The position numbers and the translations under genes are program-made. Positions 17,880-26,996 of a DNA stretch of 64,000 bases are shown one piece after another. The first letter of the stretch is position 1. The number at the start of each line of letters is the position of its first letter. The stretch lies in the NCBI GenBank assembly GCA_021323755.1, contig JAJPKJ010000069.1, positions 22,064 to 86,063 on the forward strand, in the 5' to 3' direction. Below the pieces are notes generated by a model, which did not search any database, was not told the origin of the DNA, and saw nothing but the letters and a program-made list of their open reading frames with translations. Origin of the DNA: Chitinophagales bacterium (GTDB taxonomy: Bacteria > Bacteroidota > Bacteroidia > Chitinophagales > Chitinophagaceae).

Positions 17880-19001
17880 CTATCCGGATCTCTTTTTATA
17901 ATTTAAAATAGCCCAGGTATTGAAGAAAACCGCAAAGCCAAGTAATGCAAGGATATGATATTTGATATCAACCAGGCCACTTCCTTTCAATACAACCATT
18001 CGCATTACCTCAATAAAATAGGATACCGGGTTGAGTTTGGTGATGATCTGTGCCCATTGCGGCATGCTTTCAATAGGCGTATATAATCCGCTTAGCAAAT
18101 TAAAAATCATGGTGACGAAAAATGAAACAAGCATGGATTGCTGTTGCGTTTGTGCATAGGTTGACATCAATAAGCCCAGACCGAGTATGGCAAGAAGATA
18201 GATGGCAGCGAATACATAAATTGTCAGATAATGCCCGAGGGGGACAATGCCATAAATTATTCTTGCAATTAATAATCCAACAGTGAGCACCGATAACGCA
18301 AGCATCCAGAATGGGATTAATTTCCCCAGGATAAATTGTGTTTTTTTGAGGGGGCTCACATTGATCTGTTCTATCGTTCCGATTTCTTTTTCACGAACAA
18401 TATTATTGGATGCAAATGAGGAACCGATCATCGTTACCAGCATCACCAGTATACCCGGGACCATAAATACTTTGTAATTCATGTTCTCATTATACCAATT
18501 CGATGATGTTACTTCAATGGTTGGTTGCGGGCTGAGTCGCGGAAGCTGGATCCATTGCATGCGTACATCCTGGTTAAAATCTTGAATGATGCCTTGAATG
18601 TAAGCGCTGCCCAGTCCGGCTTTCACGCCGTTGATGGAATTGGCGGCGACAAAGAGCGTGGCTTCATTTTCTTTTACGAGTATTCTTTCAAACTGTGCCG
18701 GGATTTCTAAAATCAGATCTGTCTTATCCAATTCAATCGCATGTAATCCTTGTGGAAATGTGGCGCTATAATCTCTTAACCTGAAATAACCGGATGAGAC
18801 AATTTTGTTGATGAGTTTCTGAGAATATTCACTGTGATCATGATCTACTACACCAAGATTGATATTCTTGATTTCATAGTCTGCAGCAAGTGGCAGTATT
18901 ATCAATTGTATCATCGGCATGATGAACAAGATGAAAAAGATCGATGGATCGCGAAATATCTGGCGAAGCTCTTTCTGCAATAAAAATTTTAATGCTCTCA
19001 T
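17880..19001 (-). CDS. ABC-2 type exporter permease (YbhR-like)
   Basis: 373 aa inner-membrane subunit. An N-terminal TM ('DPSIFFILFIMPMIQLIIL') is followed by a large extracytoplasmic domain (about 45-175) and five C-terminal helices starting at 'VFMVPGILVMLVTMIGSSF'. The segment 'REKEIGTIEQINVSPLKKTQFILGK' is the cytoplasmic coupling region of ABC2_membrane_3 proteins. It is the last gene of a six-protein exporter operon and overlaps the preceding permease gene by 4 bp. Together the two permeases and two ATPases resemble the E. coli YbhFSR exporter. Confidence 0.9.
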   Translation of the reverse strand: MRALKFLLQKELRQIFRDPSIFFILFIMPMIQLIILPLAADYEIKNINLGVVDHDHSEYSQKLINKIVSSGYFRLRDYSATFPQGLHAIELDKTDLILEIPAQFERILVKENEATLFVAANSINGVKAGLGSAYIQGIIQDFNQDVRMQWIQLPRLSPQPTIEVTSSNWYNENMNYKVFMVPGILVMLVTMIGSSFASNNIVREKEIGTIEQINVSPLKKTQFILGKLIPFWMLALSVLTVGLLIARIIYGIVPLGHYLTIYVFAAIYLLAILGLGLLMSTYAQTQQQSMLVSFFVTMIFNLLSGLYTPIESMPQWAQIITKLNPVSYFIEVMRMVVLKGSGLVDIKYHILALLGFAVFFNTWAILNYKKRSG

Positions 19002-20104
19002 GCCAGCCTGATTTTAAAATTTCTGATACTGACGAACAATAACACCAATGTCATTCCTATTAATATCAATGTTTCCTTCCACACGGCTGTAAAGCCAAGA
19101 CCTTTTATCATCACGGACTTGACGATTATGTAATACCATTTTGCCGGGACTATATTGGAAATGATCTGCAAGGGCAGCGGCATATTTTCTACCGGAAACA
19201 AAAAGCCGCTGAATAATAATGTTGGTAAAAAAAGACTCATCATGGAGGTGAACATCGCCGTTTGTTGTGTCTTCGCTCCGTTTGAAATTAAAATGCCGAT
19301 TGATAATGAGGTGATGGTAAACAAAATGCTCTCTCCGATCAGCAAACCTAAATTTCCGGTGATCGGTACATCCAATACATAAACACTCAATAATAAGATG
19401 CACGCAATGTTCAGGACGGAAACCAATAAATAAGGAATCGTTTTTGCAATGATGATCAGGAATGGTCTCAATGGTGAAACCAAGATCACTTCCATGGTCC
19501 CCAATTCTTTTTCACGTACAATTGCGATGGATGTCATCATCGCGCAGACCAACATCAATACCAGCGCCATCACGCCGGGAACGAAATTGTATGCTCCTTT
19601 TAATTCAGGGTTATACAACATGCGCAATTGCGTGTTGATGGTGTATGGCAGCTTTTCATTATTATTAAGGGATTGCTGGTAATCATTGATGATCGCCGCT
19701 GCGTAATTGGTAAGTGTATTTGCCGTATTGGGATCTGAAGCATCGGCGATCAATTGTATCTGCGCGTGATTGGTGTGCAAAAGGTCATCGCGGAAGTTTT
19801 TTGGAAAGACCACGGCCAGCCTGATTTTGCCCTGTTTAAATGTGGCTTCAATATCATTATATGAATAGACATTTTTCACCAGATTAAAATACCTGCTTGC
19901 TGCGATCTTATTTGAAATTTCCCTCGTTGCATCATCTTTGGACTGATCAAAAATCGCGATCTTCGAATTCTTCACTTCATTGGTCAATGCAAATCCATAC
20001 AAAATAATTTGCACGATCGGCATCCATATCAGAATGAACAGTGTTCGCCTGTCTCTCCAGATATGAAGGCATTCTTTCTTAACGAATATGAAAAATTGTT
20101 TCAT
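18998..20104 (-). CDS. ABC-2 type exporter permease (YbhS-like)
   Basis: 368 aa paralogue of the next gene in the operon, with the same layout: first TM 'RTLFILIWMPIVQIILYGF', periplasmic domain with 'LIADASDPNTANTLTNYAAAI', and C-terminal helices starting 'FVPGVMALVLMLVCAMMT' and coupling motif 'REKELGTMEVILVSPLRP'. The ends overlap the neighbouring permease gene by 4 bp (ATGA), giving coupled translation. The pair should form a heterodimeric channel for the ATPases encoded upstream. Confidence 0.9.
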   Translation of the reverse strand: MKQFFIFVKKECLHIWRDRRTLFILIWMPIVQIILYGFALTNEVKNSKIAIFDQSKDDATREISNKIAASRYFNLVKNVYSYNDIEATFKQGKIRLAVVFPKNFRDDLLHTNHAQIQLIADASDPNTANTLTNYAAAIINDYQQSLNNNEKLPYTINTQLRMLYNPELKGAYNFVPGVMALVLMLVCAMMTSIAIVREKELGTMEVILVSPLRPFLIIIAKTIPYLLVSVLNIACILLLSVYVLDVPITGNLGLLIGESILFTITSLSIGILISNGAKTQQTAMFTSMMSLFLPTLLFSGFLFPVENMPLPLQIISNIVPAKWYYIIVKSVMIKGLGFTAVWKETLILIGMTLVLLFVSIRNFKIRLA

Positions 20105-20128
20105 TTTATTTTGCTTTTTCTCTGATCG

Positions 20129-20875
20129 CTATTCATTCCTCACTGCTTTTCTCGCCAGTTGCAAAAACACGCCATCCATCGAGTCTGCAGAAAAATTCTT
20201 CATCAGGTTCGCCGGAGAATCAAGCGCATCGATTCTTCCATCGACCATTATCGAAACACGATTGCAATATTCCGCTTCATCCATATAATGTGTGGTCACA
20301 AAAATGGTGATTCCTTTTTCGGATGCCTCGTAGATCAGACTCCAGAATTCTCTTCTTGTGATCGGATCAACGCCGCCGGTCGGCTCATCTAAGAAAACAA
20401 TGGCTGGATCATGAACGATCGCGATTGAAAATGCAAGTTTTTGTTTCCACCCGAGCGGGAGCTCACGAACCAGTGTTTTCTCTTTTCCTTCAAGACTTAA
20501 TTGTTTCAGCAGCAGATTCGTTTTCTCTTTGATGCGCTGGTCAGACAATCCATAAATGCCAGCATAAAAACGGATGTTCTCGCGGATCGTCAGATCTTCA
20601 TACAAGGAAAATTTCTGGCTCATATAGCCAATATTTCTCTTGATCAACTCATTTTCTTTATAAACGTCAAAACCTGCTACAGTCGCAGTTCCTGAAGTGG
20701 GTAAGGAAAGCCCGCATAACATGCGCATGGCAGTTGTCTTGCCGGCACCATTGGCTCCGAGAAAACCAAAAATTTCTCCTTTGTTTACTTCAAAAGAGAT
20801 CTGGTCCACTGCCACGAAGGGACCAAATTTTTTGGTGAGCTTATCTGCAGTAATTACTTTTTCGTTGCTTATCAT
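20129..20875 (-). CDS. ABC exporter ATP-binding protein (YbhF-like, second ATPase)
   Basis: I start at the ATG overlapping the previous stop (TAATG), which gives 248 aa and a normal N-terminus 'MISNEKVITADKLTKKFGPF'. Walker A is 'GANGAGKTT', Walker B 'IVFLDEPTGGVD', H-loop 'TTHYMDEAEYC'. The ABC signature is degenerate, 'LPLGWKQK' in place of LSGGQ. This is also seen in the C-terminal half of YbhF-type ATPases, so it is probably a normal feature of the family. It pairs with the other ATPase encoded just upstream. Confidence 0.9.
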   Translation of the reverse strand: MISNEKVITADKLTKKFGPFVAVDQISFEVNKGEIFGFLGANGAGKTTAMRMLCGLSLPTSGTATVAGFDVYKENELIKRNIGYMSQKFSLYEDLTIRENIRFYAGIYGLSDQRIKEKTNLLLKQLSLEGKEKTLVRELPLGWKQKLAFSIAIVHDPAIVFLDEPTGGVDPITRREFWSLIYEASEKGITIFVTTHYMDEAEYCNRVSIMVDGRIDALDSPANLMKNFSADSMDGVFLQLARKAVRNE

Positions 20876-21795
20876 TATTCTTTCATTAATGCCATAAAAC
20901 AATCTTCGATATTGGGTTCAATAGAATGAATTTCAGTTTGCGAAAAATGATTTGTTTGAATAATTTCTTCCAGCCTTTTTTTATCGTCTCCCGGGTTCTT
21001 AAATACAACGTGGTGGTATTGACCGAACGGATAACAACTTTCAACGGCGTTATCATTTTTAATCGCGTTCATCAGGTGAAACATTTCGCTGGCTCTCACA
21101 GCCCACAGTGGTTTTTTAAATTCCTTCGTTACGCCTTTGGGAGTATTGATTGAAAGAATTCCTCCTTTTTGTATCAATGCAACGCGATCGCAAAGACCCG
21201 CTTCATCCATATAAGGAGTGGAAACTAAAATGGTTATCCCTTCTGTTTTTAACCGGTGAAGCATTTCCCAAAACTCTTTTCGCGAAACGGCATCAACACC
21301 TGTTGTCGGTTCATCCAGGAACAAGACGGTAGGTTTATGAATAAGCGCGCAACTCAATGCCAGCTTCTGTTTCATCCCGCCGGACAGTTGTCCCGCTCTT
21401 CTAGTTTTAAACGGTTCGATCTGTTGATAGATGTCTTTTATCAGGGCATAATTTTCATTGATCGAAGTATTGAATATGGCGGCAAAAAATTCTAAATTTT
21501 CCTGAACGGATAAATCCTGGTACAAAGAAAATTTTCCGGGCATATAGCCAACACGATTACGGATCTGTTTGTAATCTTTCACCACGTCAAATCCATCAAC
21601 TGTAGCTTTGCCACTTTCTGCAATGAGTAAGGTGGTAAGAATTCTGAACAGCGATGTTTTGCCTGCGCCGTCGGGACCGATGATCCCAAATATCTCTCCC
21701 TTATCTACAGAAAAGGAGACACCTTTTAGTGCATCAACCGTATTTTTCTTGACGACATATTTCTTCACGATATTTTCTACGACTACAGCTTGCAT
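20875..21795 (-). CDS. ABC exporter ATP-binding protein (YbhF-like, first ATPase)
   Basis: 306 aa cytoplasmic ATPase. Walker A 'GPDGAGKTS', signature 'LSGGMKQK', Walker B 'VLFLDEPTTGVD', and 'VSTPYMDEAGLCDR' where the usual H-loop histidine is a proline (STPYMDEA), as in the first half of YbhF-like proteins. An additional C-terminal domain of about 80 aa follows. It overlaps the next ATPase gene by one base. In E. coli the two ATPases are fused; here they are separate genes. Confidence 0.9.
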   Translation of the reverse strand: MQAVVVENIVKKYVVKKNTVDALKGVSFSVDKGEIFGIIGPDGAGKTSLFRILTTLLIAESGKATVDGFDVVKDYKQIRNRVGYMPGKFSLYQDLSVQENLEFFAAIFNTSINENYALIKDIYQQIEPFKTRRAGQLSGGMKQKLALSCALIHKPTVLFLDEPTTGVDAVSRKEFWEMLHRLKTEGITILVSTPYMDEAGLCDRVALIQKGGILSINTPKGVTKEFKKPLWAVRASEMFHLMNAIKNDNAVESCYPFGQYHHVVFKNPGDDKKRLEEIIQTNHFSQTEIHSIEPNIEDCFMALMKE

Positions 21796-21797
21796 TA

Positions 21798-22739
21798 TCA
21801 GTTAAATTTCACTTCTCCGTACATTCCAATTTTTAAATATCCATCATTCTTTACGTGTATCTTAATGGCGTACACCAAATTTGCTCTTTCATCTTTTGTT
21901 TGAATTGTTTTCGGGGTGAACTCCGCCTTACCCGATATCCAGGTTATGACACCATCATAATCCCGGTATTTTGTTGCGCCATTATCTACCAGCACTCTTA
22001 CATTTTGATTCAATTTCACCTGCGATAGCTGACTACCGGTAATGTATGCGCGTAAGGTAATAACAGAAAGATCGGCGATCTTGTACAATGCTTTACCAGG
22101 GTTTGTGATTTCCCCGGCCATTGCATATTTTGTAAGCACTGTTCCGCTGATTGGATTAATGACATTTGCCCGATTTACCTGGTCCTGAATTTGAGCGATG
22201 GATCTTTTTAACGGCTTCACTTCACTCATCACCGTGCTGTTCTGTGTTCCTGTTGCCGTTTCCTGCACTTTTATTTGTTGCTCATTAACATCAATTTGCT
22301 TTTTGATCAGATCAATCTGGTTATTCAGATCATCCAACTGTTTTGTGGTGGCTGCATCTGCTTTCACGAGTTTTTCTGTTCTTGCTTTTTCATATTCTGC
22401 ATTTTCTAACTGAACTCTCTGGACTGCGATCTGATCTTGTAATAATTTTATTTGTGGTTTTACATCCATTGTTTTCTGGTGGAGCGCCCCGATAGTAGCT
22501 TCTACCTGTTCTTTTTGTAAAACAAGTTGCGACGAATCAATAACGGCGGCGACGCTGTCTTTAGCCAGAATTGAGCCTTCCTGCAGGTCCATCTTTAAAA
22601 TCTTTCCACTCACTTCTGATGATACGATCACCTCGTCTGCCTCAAAAGTTCCCGAAGCGTCGGAAATCTTATCATTCATGTTACAACTGGTGGCAGCTAA
22701 TACCAGCATACTGGCGTATATAAATACCGGAGATTTCAT
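21798..22739 (-). CDS. HlyD-family periplasmic adaptor (YbhG-like), lipoprotein
   Basis: 313 aa. The signal peptide ends in a lipobox, 'LVLAATSC', so the protein is probably lipid-anchored. A biotinyl-lipoyl half ('VSSEVSGKILKMDLQEGS') leads into a long coiled-coil hairpin (about 75-185). The second lipoyl half is 'VINPISGTVLTKYAMAGEI', followed by the beta-barrel domain. It connects the ABC exporter to the TolC protein encoded directly upstream in the same operon. Confidence 0.9.
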   Translation of the reverse strand: MKSPVFIYASMLVLAATSCNMNDKISDASGTFEADEVIVSSEVSGKILKMDLQEGSILAKDSVAAVIDSSQLVLQKEQVEATIGALHQKTMDVKPQIKLLQDQIAVQRVQLENAEYEKARTEKLVKADAATTKQLDDLNNQIDLIKKQIDVNEQQIKVQETATGTQNSTVMSEVKPLKRSIAQIQDQVNRANVINPISGTVLTKYAMAGEITNPGKALYKIADLSVITLRAYITGSQLSQVKLNQNVRVLVDNGATKYRDYDGVITWISGKAEFTPKTIQTKDERANLVYAIKIHVKNDGYLKIGMYGEVKFN

Positions 22740-22758
22740 GTTTATTGATTTTGAACGA

Positions 22759-24069
22759 TTATTGAATTTTGATATTCCCTATTGTGTTTTGATAGTTATA
22801 TTGAGATTGCAACAATTGTGTTTCATGAAGAATCAGATTCTGTCGCGCCTGGTCTTCTGCATTTACCTGCGTTATATAATCATGGGCGCTTAAGACACCA
22901 TTTTCTAATTGAGCATTGGCTGCATTCTTCACGGATTCACGCAAAGAAATGATTTCATCGTCTTTTTTCATTAATGCTGCATATTTTGCTATTTCTGCAT
23001 TTTGCTGTTTTTGCGCGATATGTGTGTTGAACAGAAATGTTTCTTTTTGTATATCGAGCGTTTTTCGGTTAATGTCTAAAATCTGCCGCTGATTCTTTAA
23101 GGTATATAAACTCCCAAGATTCCAATTCAATCGAAGACCTCCGATATAATACCATTGGAAATTATTGTTCAAGAAATTCAAGCCGGGTCTTCCATAACCT
23201 CCCTGGATAAAAAGACTGAATTTCGGTCTTAGCTGAACATCCAATAATCTATCCTGCAGGTCATAATTCCTTTTTTGATAATCATACAAGGTCAATTCGT
23301 GGCGACTAACCGAATCCGTAATATTGGGTGAGGAAGGCTTTTCAAGAGCAGTCTTTTCATCCAGCGAAAGATTAATAAATAAACCAAGCATATCCATATA
23401 GGCTTTTCGCATCGCGAGCAGTTCCACACGCGATTGATCTGCTTGTAAAAGTTGTGCCGACAATTCATCTGCGCTGCTTCGGTAGGCAACTCCATTGGCA
23501 ACTTGCGCTTTGACCTTATCGAGACCATTCTGAATATCTTTTTTCAACAGATCATTTTGTTTTAATTGTTCATCAATCAATAAAGAACCAAAAAACAATT
23601 GATTGACACGATCATATAAAGCGTATAACTCCACTTCGAGATTTTGTTCTTGAATGATCTCATTTACTTCGGCAGTTTGTTTTTGATTTTTAATTGCGCC
23701 ACCATCATAAATAACCTGGTCCGCTTCTGCATAAACCTTATATTGATCTTTGCTATAAGAGGGAAGTGTAAAACCGGTGATTGGAATTTTGAAAGGGAAA
23801 TTGGTTACATCCGATTGATAAGTTGCCTGACCATTTATGCTGAAAGAGGGCAGATAGCCTTTTGCTGCATTGCTCACCGCATAATCGCGGGATTTTTTAA
23901 TAAGATCTCTTTGCTTTATTAATGGATAATTTTTTCTTGCCAGTTGGTAGACCTGATCGATATTAAGCTGTGTTGATTGTTGCGCAAATAATAAGGAAGG
24001 CATAAATAGCAGGCACCAGCACAATATTCGCCTGGAGCACCTTTGAAACCTTGTCATTGACTTTGCCAT
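22759..24069 (-). CDS. TolC family outer-membrane efflux protein (ABC exporter operon)
   Basis: 436 aa with an N-terminal signal peptide ending 'LLFMPSLLFAQ'. The mature protein has two OEP repeats of long helices. The first starts 'LNIDQVYQLARKNYPLIKQ', and the second has 'DYQKRNYDLQDRLLDVQLRPKFSLFIQGGYG'. The typical 'AENGVLSAHDYITQVNAE'-like helix end is seen as 'QLENGVLSAHDYITQ'. It supplies the outer-membrane duct for the ABC exporter encoded downstream, and is the second gene after the TetR regulator. Confidence 0.9.
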   Translation of the reverse strand: MAKSMTRFQRCSRRILCWCLLFMPSLLFAQQSTQLNIDQVYQLARKNYPLIKQRDLIKKSRDYAVSNAAKGYLPSFSINGQATYQSDVTNFPFKIPITGFTLPSYSKDQYKVYAEADQVIYDGGAIKNQKQTAEVNEIIQEQNLEVELYALYDRVNQLFFGSLLIDEQLKQNDLLKKDIQNGLDKVKAQVANGVAYRSSADELSAQLLQADQSRVELLAMRKAYMDMLGLFINLSLDEKTALEKPSSPNITDSVSRHELTLYDYQKRNYDLQDRLLDVQLRPKFSLFIQGGYGRPGLNFLNNNFQWYYIGGLRLNWNLGSLYTLKNQRQILDINRKTLDIQKETFLFNTHIAQKQQNAEIAKYAALMKKDDEIISLRESVKNAANAQLENGVLSAHDYITQVNAEDQARQNLILHETQLLQSQYNYQNTIGNIKIQ

Positions 24070-24075
24070 AAGAAA

Positions 24076-24690
24076 TTATTTATTTAAGGACTCGATGATA
24101 AACTGTGGAATGGTTTTCTTTCTTTCTTCGACAAATGCTCTGAACTCATTCTCATCCATTCCGGTTGAGATCATCCACACAGGTCTTGCAATAAAAGGAA
24201 ATATGCACATGGAGATCATATTCATGAACAAATGCGCCGGATCGATCGATTTTATTTTTCGTTTTTGAGTTTCGCTTGCGATCTCATGGGCGAATTTTAT
24301 AAAAATTTGCTCCCGGTTCTTCCAAAGCTTTTGTTTGAAACGTTGTGGTTGTTTGGTTGCTTCATTCAATACAGATAAAGGCAGGTAGGGGTTTTGTAAC
24401 AACATATCAATGTATGCGGAACAAAAATTTTCAATTTTATCAAACAAGGGAATATCCGCGTCAATGATGCCATTGATCTTTGAGAAGAACAGCGCAGAAG
24501 CTTCTTTAAAGATCATCTCAAACAATTTTTCTTTGCTCTTAAAATAATAATGCAGCAACGCTTTATTGATACCTGCTTTGTCCGCGATGTCCTGCATGCG
24601 TGCGCCAGCCATTCCTTTTTCCAAAAAAACGCTTTTGGCGGCGCCCAGGATTTTCTGTTCGGTTGTGTCTTGTTTTTGTATTTTAACCAT
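24076..24690 (-). CDS. TetR/AcrR family transcriptional regulator
   Basis: 204 aa. The N-terminal DNA-binding domain is canonical: 'KILGAAKSVFLEKGMAGARMQDIADKAGINKALLHYYFKSKEKLF'. The C-terminal ligand domain has 'FIKFAHEIASETQKRKIKSI' and is CecR/YbiH-like in its pattern; in E. coli, CecR controls the ybhGFSR exporter. Here the gene is the first of the ABC exporter operon and is divergent from a second efflux operon. A palindromic operator lies 5 bp upstream of its start, so autorepression and control of both operons are likely. Confidence 0.92.
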   Translation of the reverse strand: MVKIQKQDTTEQKILGAAKSVFLEKGMAGARMQDIADKAGINKALLHYYFKSKEKLFEMIFKEASALFFSKINGIIDADIPLFDKIENFCSAYIDMLLQNPYLPLSVLNEATKQPQRFKQKLWKNREQIFIKFAHEIASETQKRKIKSIDPAHLFMNMISMCIFPFIARPVWMISTGMDENEFRAFVEERKKTIPQFIIESLNK

Positions 24691-24694
24691 ATAG

Positions 24695-24712
24695 TTTAAC
24701 CAAATGGTTAAA
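24695..24712. promoter_or_regulatory. TetR-type operator palindrome TTTAACC-AAAT-GGTTAAA
   Basis: Perfect 7-bp inverted repeat with 4-bp spacer in the divergent intergenic region, 5 bp before the tetR start codon and directly downstream of its -7 element. The position and half-site resemble operators of CecR/TetR-family repressors. Confidence 0.7.
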
Positions 24713-24713
24713 A

Positions 24714-24721
24714 CAAAGATA
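24714..24721 (-). promoter_or_regulatory. -7 element (TATCTTTG) of the tetR/ABC exporter operon
   Basis: On the minus strand TATCTTTG fits TAnnTTTG. The operator begins two bases downstream and would cover the transcription start, which fits repression by steric block. No TTG -33 box at the right spacing. Confidence 0.5.
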
Positions 24722-24813
24722 TTCCTATTTTTAATGCTAAAAAATTTTCTTCAGATTTTCTTCAGAATCATTGTATTTATTTGTAGCCGGGTCATTATGT
24801 CCCGCAAGCAAAC

Positions 24814-26052
24814 ATGAAGCTAATCGGTTTATTTCTTTTTGTAACGATTATCAGTAACCGAATATCTGCGCAGGATAAATCGCTGGATTACTATGTCAGC
24901 ACGGCAATGCACAACAGTCCATTGTTGAAGGATTACAATAACCAGGCTCGATCAAATTTGATAGATAGTATGCGTATTCGCGCATCATACAAGCCGCAGG
25001 TTGGAGGCAATAGCACTAATTCATACGCGCCAGTCATTAATGGATGGGGTTATGATAATGCGATCACAAACGGAGCAAATATCAGCGAATTGGTTGGGGT
25101 TACGCAATCCTTGGTGAGCAGGCAAAATTTGCAAAATCAATATGAGGCCATTCGTTTGCAAAATGAAAGATTGAGTATTACCGGAAAAATAAGTGAGCAG
25201 GATTTAAAGAAGACCATCACGGGGCAATATATAAATGCATTTGGCATTTGGCAACAATTCAGTTATAATAAAGAAATGCTCGATCTGCTAAAGAAAGAAG
25301 GAGCCGTTTTAAAACAAATGACCGAGCGTGGCATTTACCGGCAAACAGATTATCTCACATTCTTGGTCGCCATTCAACAGCAGGAAGTATTGATCAATCA
25401 AATACACCTTCAATATCAAAACGAATTTGCCACACTCAATTATTTGAGTGGAGTGGTGGATACTTCTTTTAACGCATTGGCATCACCGGCGCTTGATTCG
25501 GTAAGCATTCCGGGATTGGAAAACACGGTTTTTTATCATCTGTTTGAACTGGACAGTTTAAAACTTCGGAACAATGATGCGCAAATTGATTTTATCTATA
25601 AACCAAAAGTGAAATTATTTGCAGATGCCGGTTATGTCTCTTCTTTGATGTATCTGCCATACAAAAATTTCGGAGCGAGTTTTGGGGTGAATGTTGCTGT
25701 CCCGATTTATGATGGTCGTCAAAAAAAAATGCAGCATGATAAGATCGCGATTGCCGAATTGACTCGCCAGGAGTACAGAGACTTTTATAAAACACAATAC
25801 AATCAACAGATCGCTCAACTGCTGCAACAATTGCAATCGACGCAATCACTCATTGAGCAGAGTACAGAGCAGTTGCGGTTTACACAAGGATTAATTGACG
25901 CGAATAAAAAATTGTTAGAGACTGGAGACGCAAGAATTGCCGATTATATTATCGCGATTGGCAATTATCTTACAGCAAGAAATACCATTACGCAAAATAC
26001 GGTCAGCAAATGGCAAATCATTAATCAACTGAACTACTGGAACAAAAAATGA
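24814..26052 (+). CDS. TolC family outer-membrane efflux protein (RND operon)
   Basis: 412 aa with signal peptide 'MKLIGLFLFVTIISNRISAQ'. OEP helices include 'LDYYVSTAMHNSPLLKDYNNQA' at the N-terminus and 'ASFGVNVAVPIYDGRQKKMQHDK', the family's beta-strand-to-helix 'V.VPIYDGG' signature. It is the first gene of a three-gene RND pump operon and overlaps the adaptor gene by 4 bp (ATGA). It is unrelated in detail to the TolC of the divergent ABC operon, so each exporter has its own channel. Confidence 0.88.
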   Translation: MKLIGLFLFVTIISNRISAQDKSLDYYVSTAMHNSPLLKDYNNQARSNLIDSMRIRASYKPQVGGNSTNSYAPVINGWGYDNAITNGANISELVGVTQSLVSRQNLQNQYEAIRLQNERLSITGKISEQDLKKTITGQYINAFGIWQQFSYNKEMLDLLKKEGAVLKQMTERGIYRQTDYLTFLVAIQQQEVLINQIHLQYQNEFATLNYLSGVVDTSFNALASPALDSVSIPGLENTVFYHLFELDSLKLRNNDAQIDFIYKPKVKLFADAGYVSSLMYLPYKNFGASFGVNVAVPIYDGRQKKMQHDKIAIAELTRQEYRDFYKTQYNQQIAQLLQQLQSTQSLIEQSTEQLRFTQGLIDANKKLLETGDARIADYIIAIGNYLTARNTITQNTVSKWQIINQLNYWNKK

Positions 26053-26996
26053 AAATTAAAATTTTTATAAATTATGTATTTGCGGCGTTGCTGGTGGCTT
26101 TTGTCTCGGCATCCTGCCAATCCAAACCCGCTGAAAAAGAAACGCCTGCAAAAGATGCTGATTCAACAAGTGAAGGAACCCCGGTAACCGTTGCTCACAT
26201 TCAGTCCGGATCAATGAATGAAACAGTTGAAGTAAATGCAGTTTCTTCTTTTTTATTAAAAACCTATGTCAAGGCTAACGCCAATGGATACCTGCAGATG
26301 GTAAATGCCCAATTGGGAAAATATGTGAGCAAAGGGCAGGATTTATTTATTATTAAGACAAAAGAGGCCCAAAGCCTTGGTAATACCGTAACCTCACTGG
26401 ATACCTCTTTACATTTTGAAGGGGTGATTCATATCAAGGCCCCGGGAAGCGGCTACATCACCCAACTCACCTATCAGGTCGGAGATTATGTTCAGGACAA
26501 TGAACAACTCGCCATTATCACGGATACAAAAAGCTTCGTGTTCTTACTTGATCTCCCTTATGAGTTGAAACCGTATTTGCCCAATAATAAAAATGTGCAA
26601 TTGAAACTCCCTGACGGAACTGTTTTAAATGGCTATATAGATGCTGCTTTGCCAACCGTTGATGCCGTTTCACAAACACAGAATTATGTTATCAAAGTGA
26701 ATACTGATAAACAAATTCCGGAAAACCTCATCGCAAAAGTGAGCCTGATAAAAACGGCAAAACAGAACACGGTCTCTGTTCCTAAATCGGCGGTGCTCAC
26801 CGATGAGACGCAAAGCCAGTTCTGGATCATGAAATTGATTGACAGCACTACTGCGGTGAAAGTGCCGGTGCAAAAAGGAATTGAGACAAATACTGCTGTA
26901 GAAATATTATCACCGGTTTTATCGCCAGCAGACCAGATACTGGTTAGCGGCAATTACGGATTATCTGATACTGCAAAAGTGTCTATCCAAAAATAA
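26049..26996 (+). CDS. RND efflux periplasmic adaptor lipoprotein
   Basis: 315 aa with a signal peptide and lipobox 'LVAFVSASC', predicted to be lipid-anchored. The lipoyl domain halves are 'LKTYVKANANGYLQMVNAQ' and 'IHIKAPGSGYITQLTYQVGDYV', separated by only a short hairpin of about 30 residues, so it is a compact adaptor. The beta-barrel and membrane-proximal parts follow, with 'VPKSAVLTDETQSQFW' and 'LVSGNYGLSD'. It overlaps both neighbours by 1-4 bp, so the three proteins are translated together. Confidence 0.87.
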   Translation: MKIKIFINYVFAALLVAFVSASCQSKPAEKETPAKDADSTSEGTPVTVAHIQSGSMNETVEVNAVSSFLLKTYVKANANGYLQMVNAQLGKYVSKGQDLFIIKTKEAQSLGNTVTSLDTSLHFEGVIHIKAPGSGYITQLTYQVGDYVQDNEQLAIITDTKSFVFLLDLPYELKPYLPNNKNVQLKLPDGTVLNGYIDAALPTVDAVSQTQNYVIKVNTDKQIPENLIAKVSLIKTAKQNTVSVPKSAVLTDETQSQFWIMKLIDSTTAVKVPVQKGIETNTAVEILSPVLSPADQILVSGNYGLSDTAKVSIQK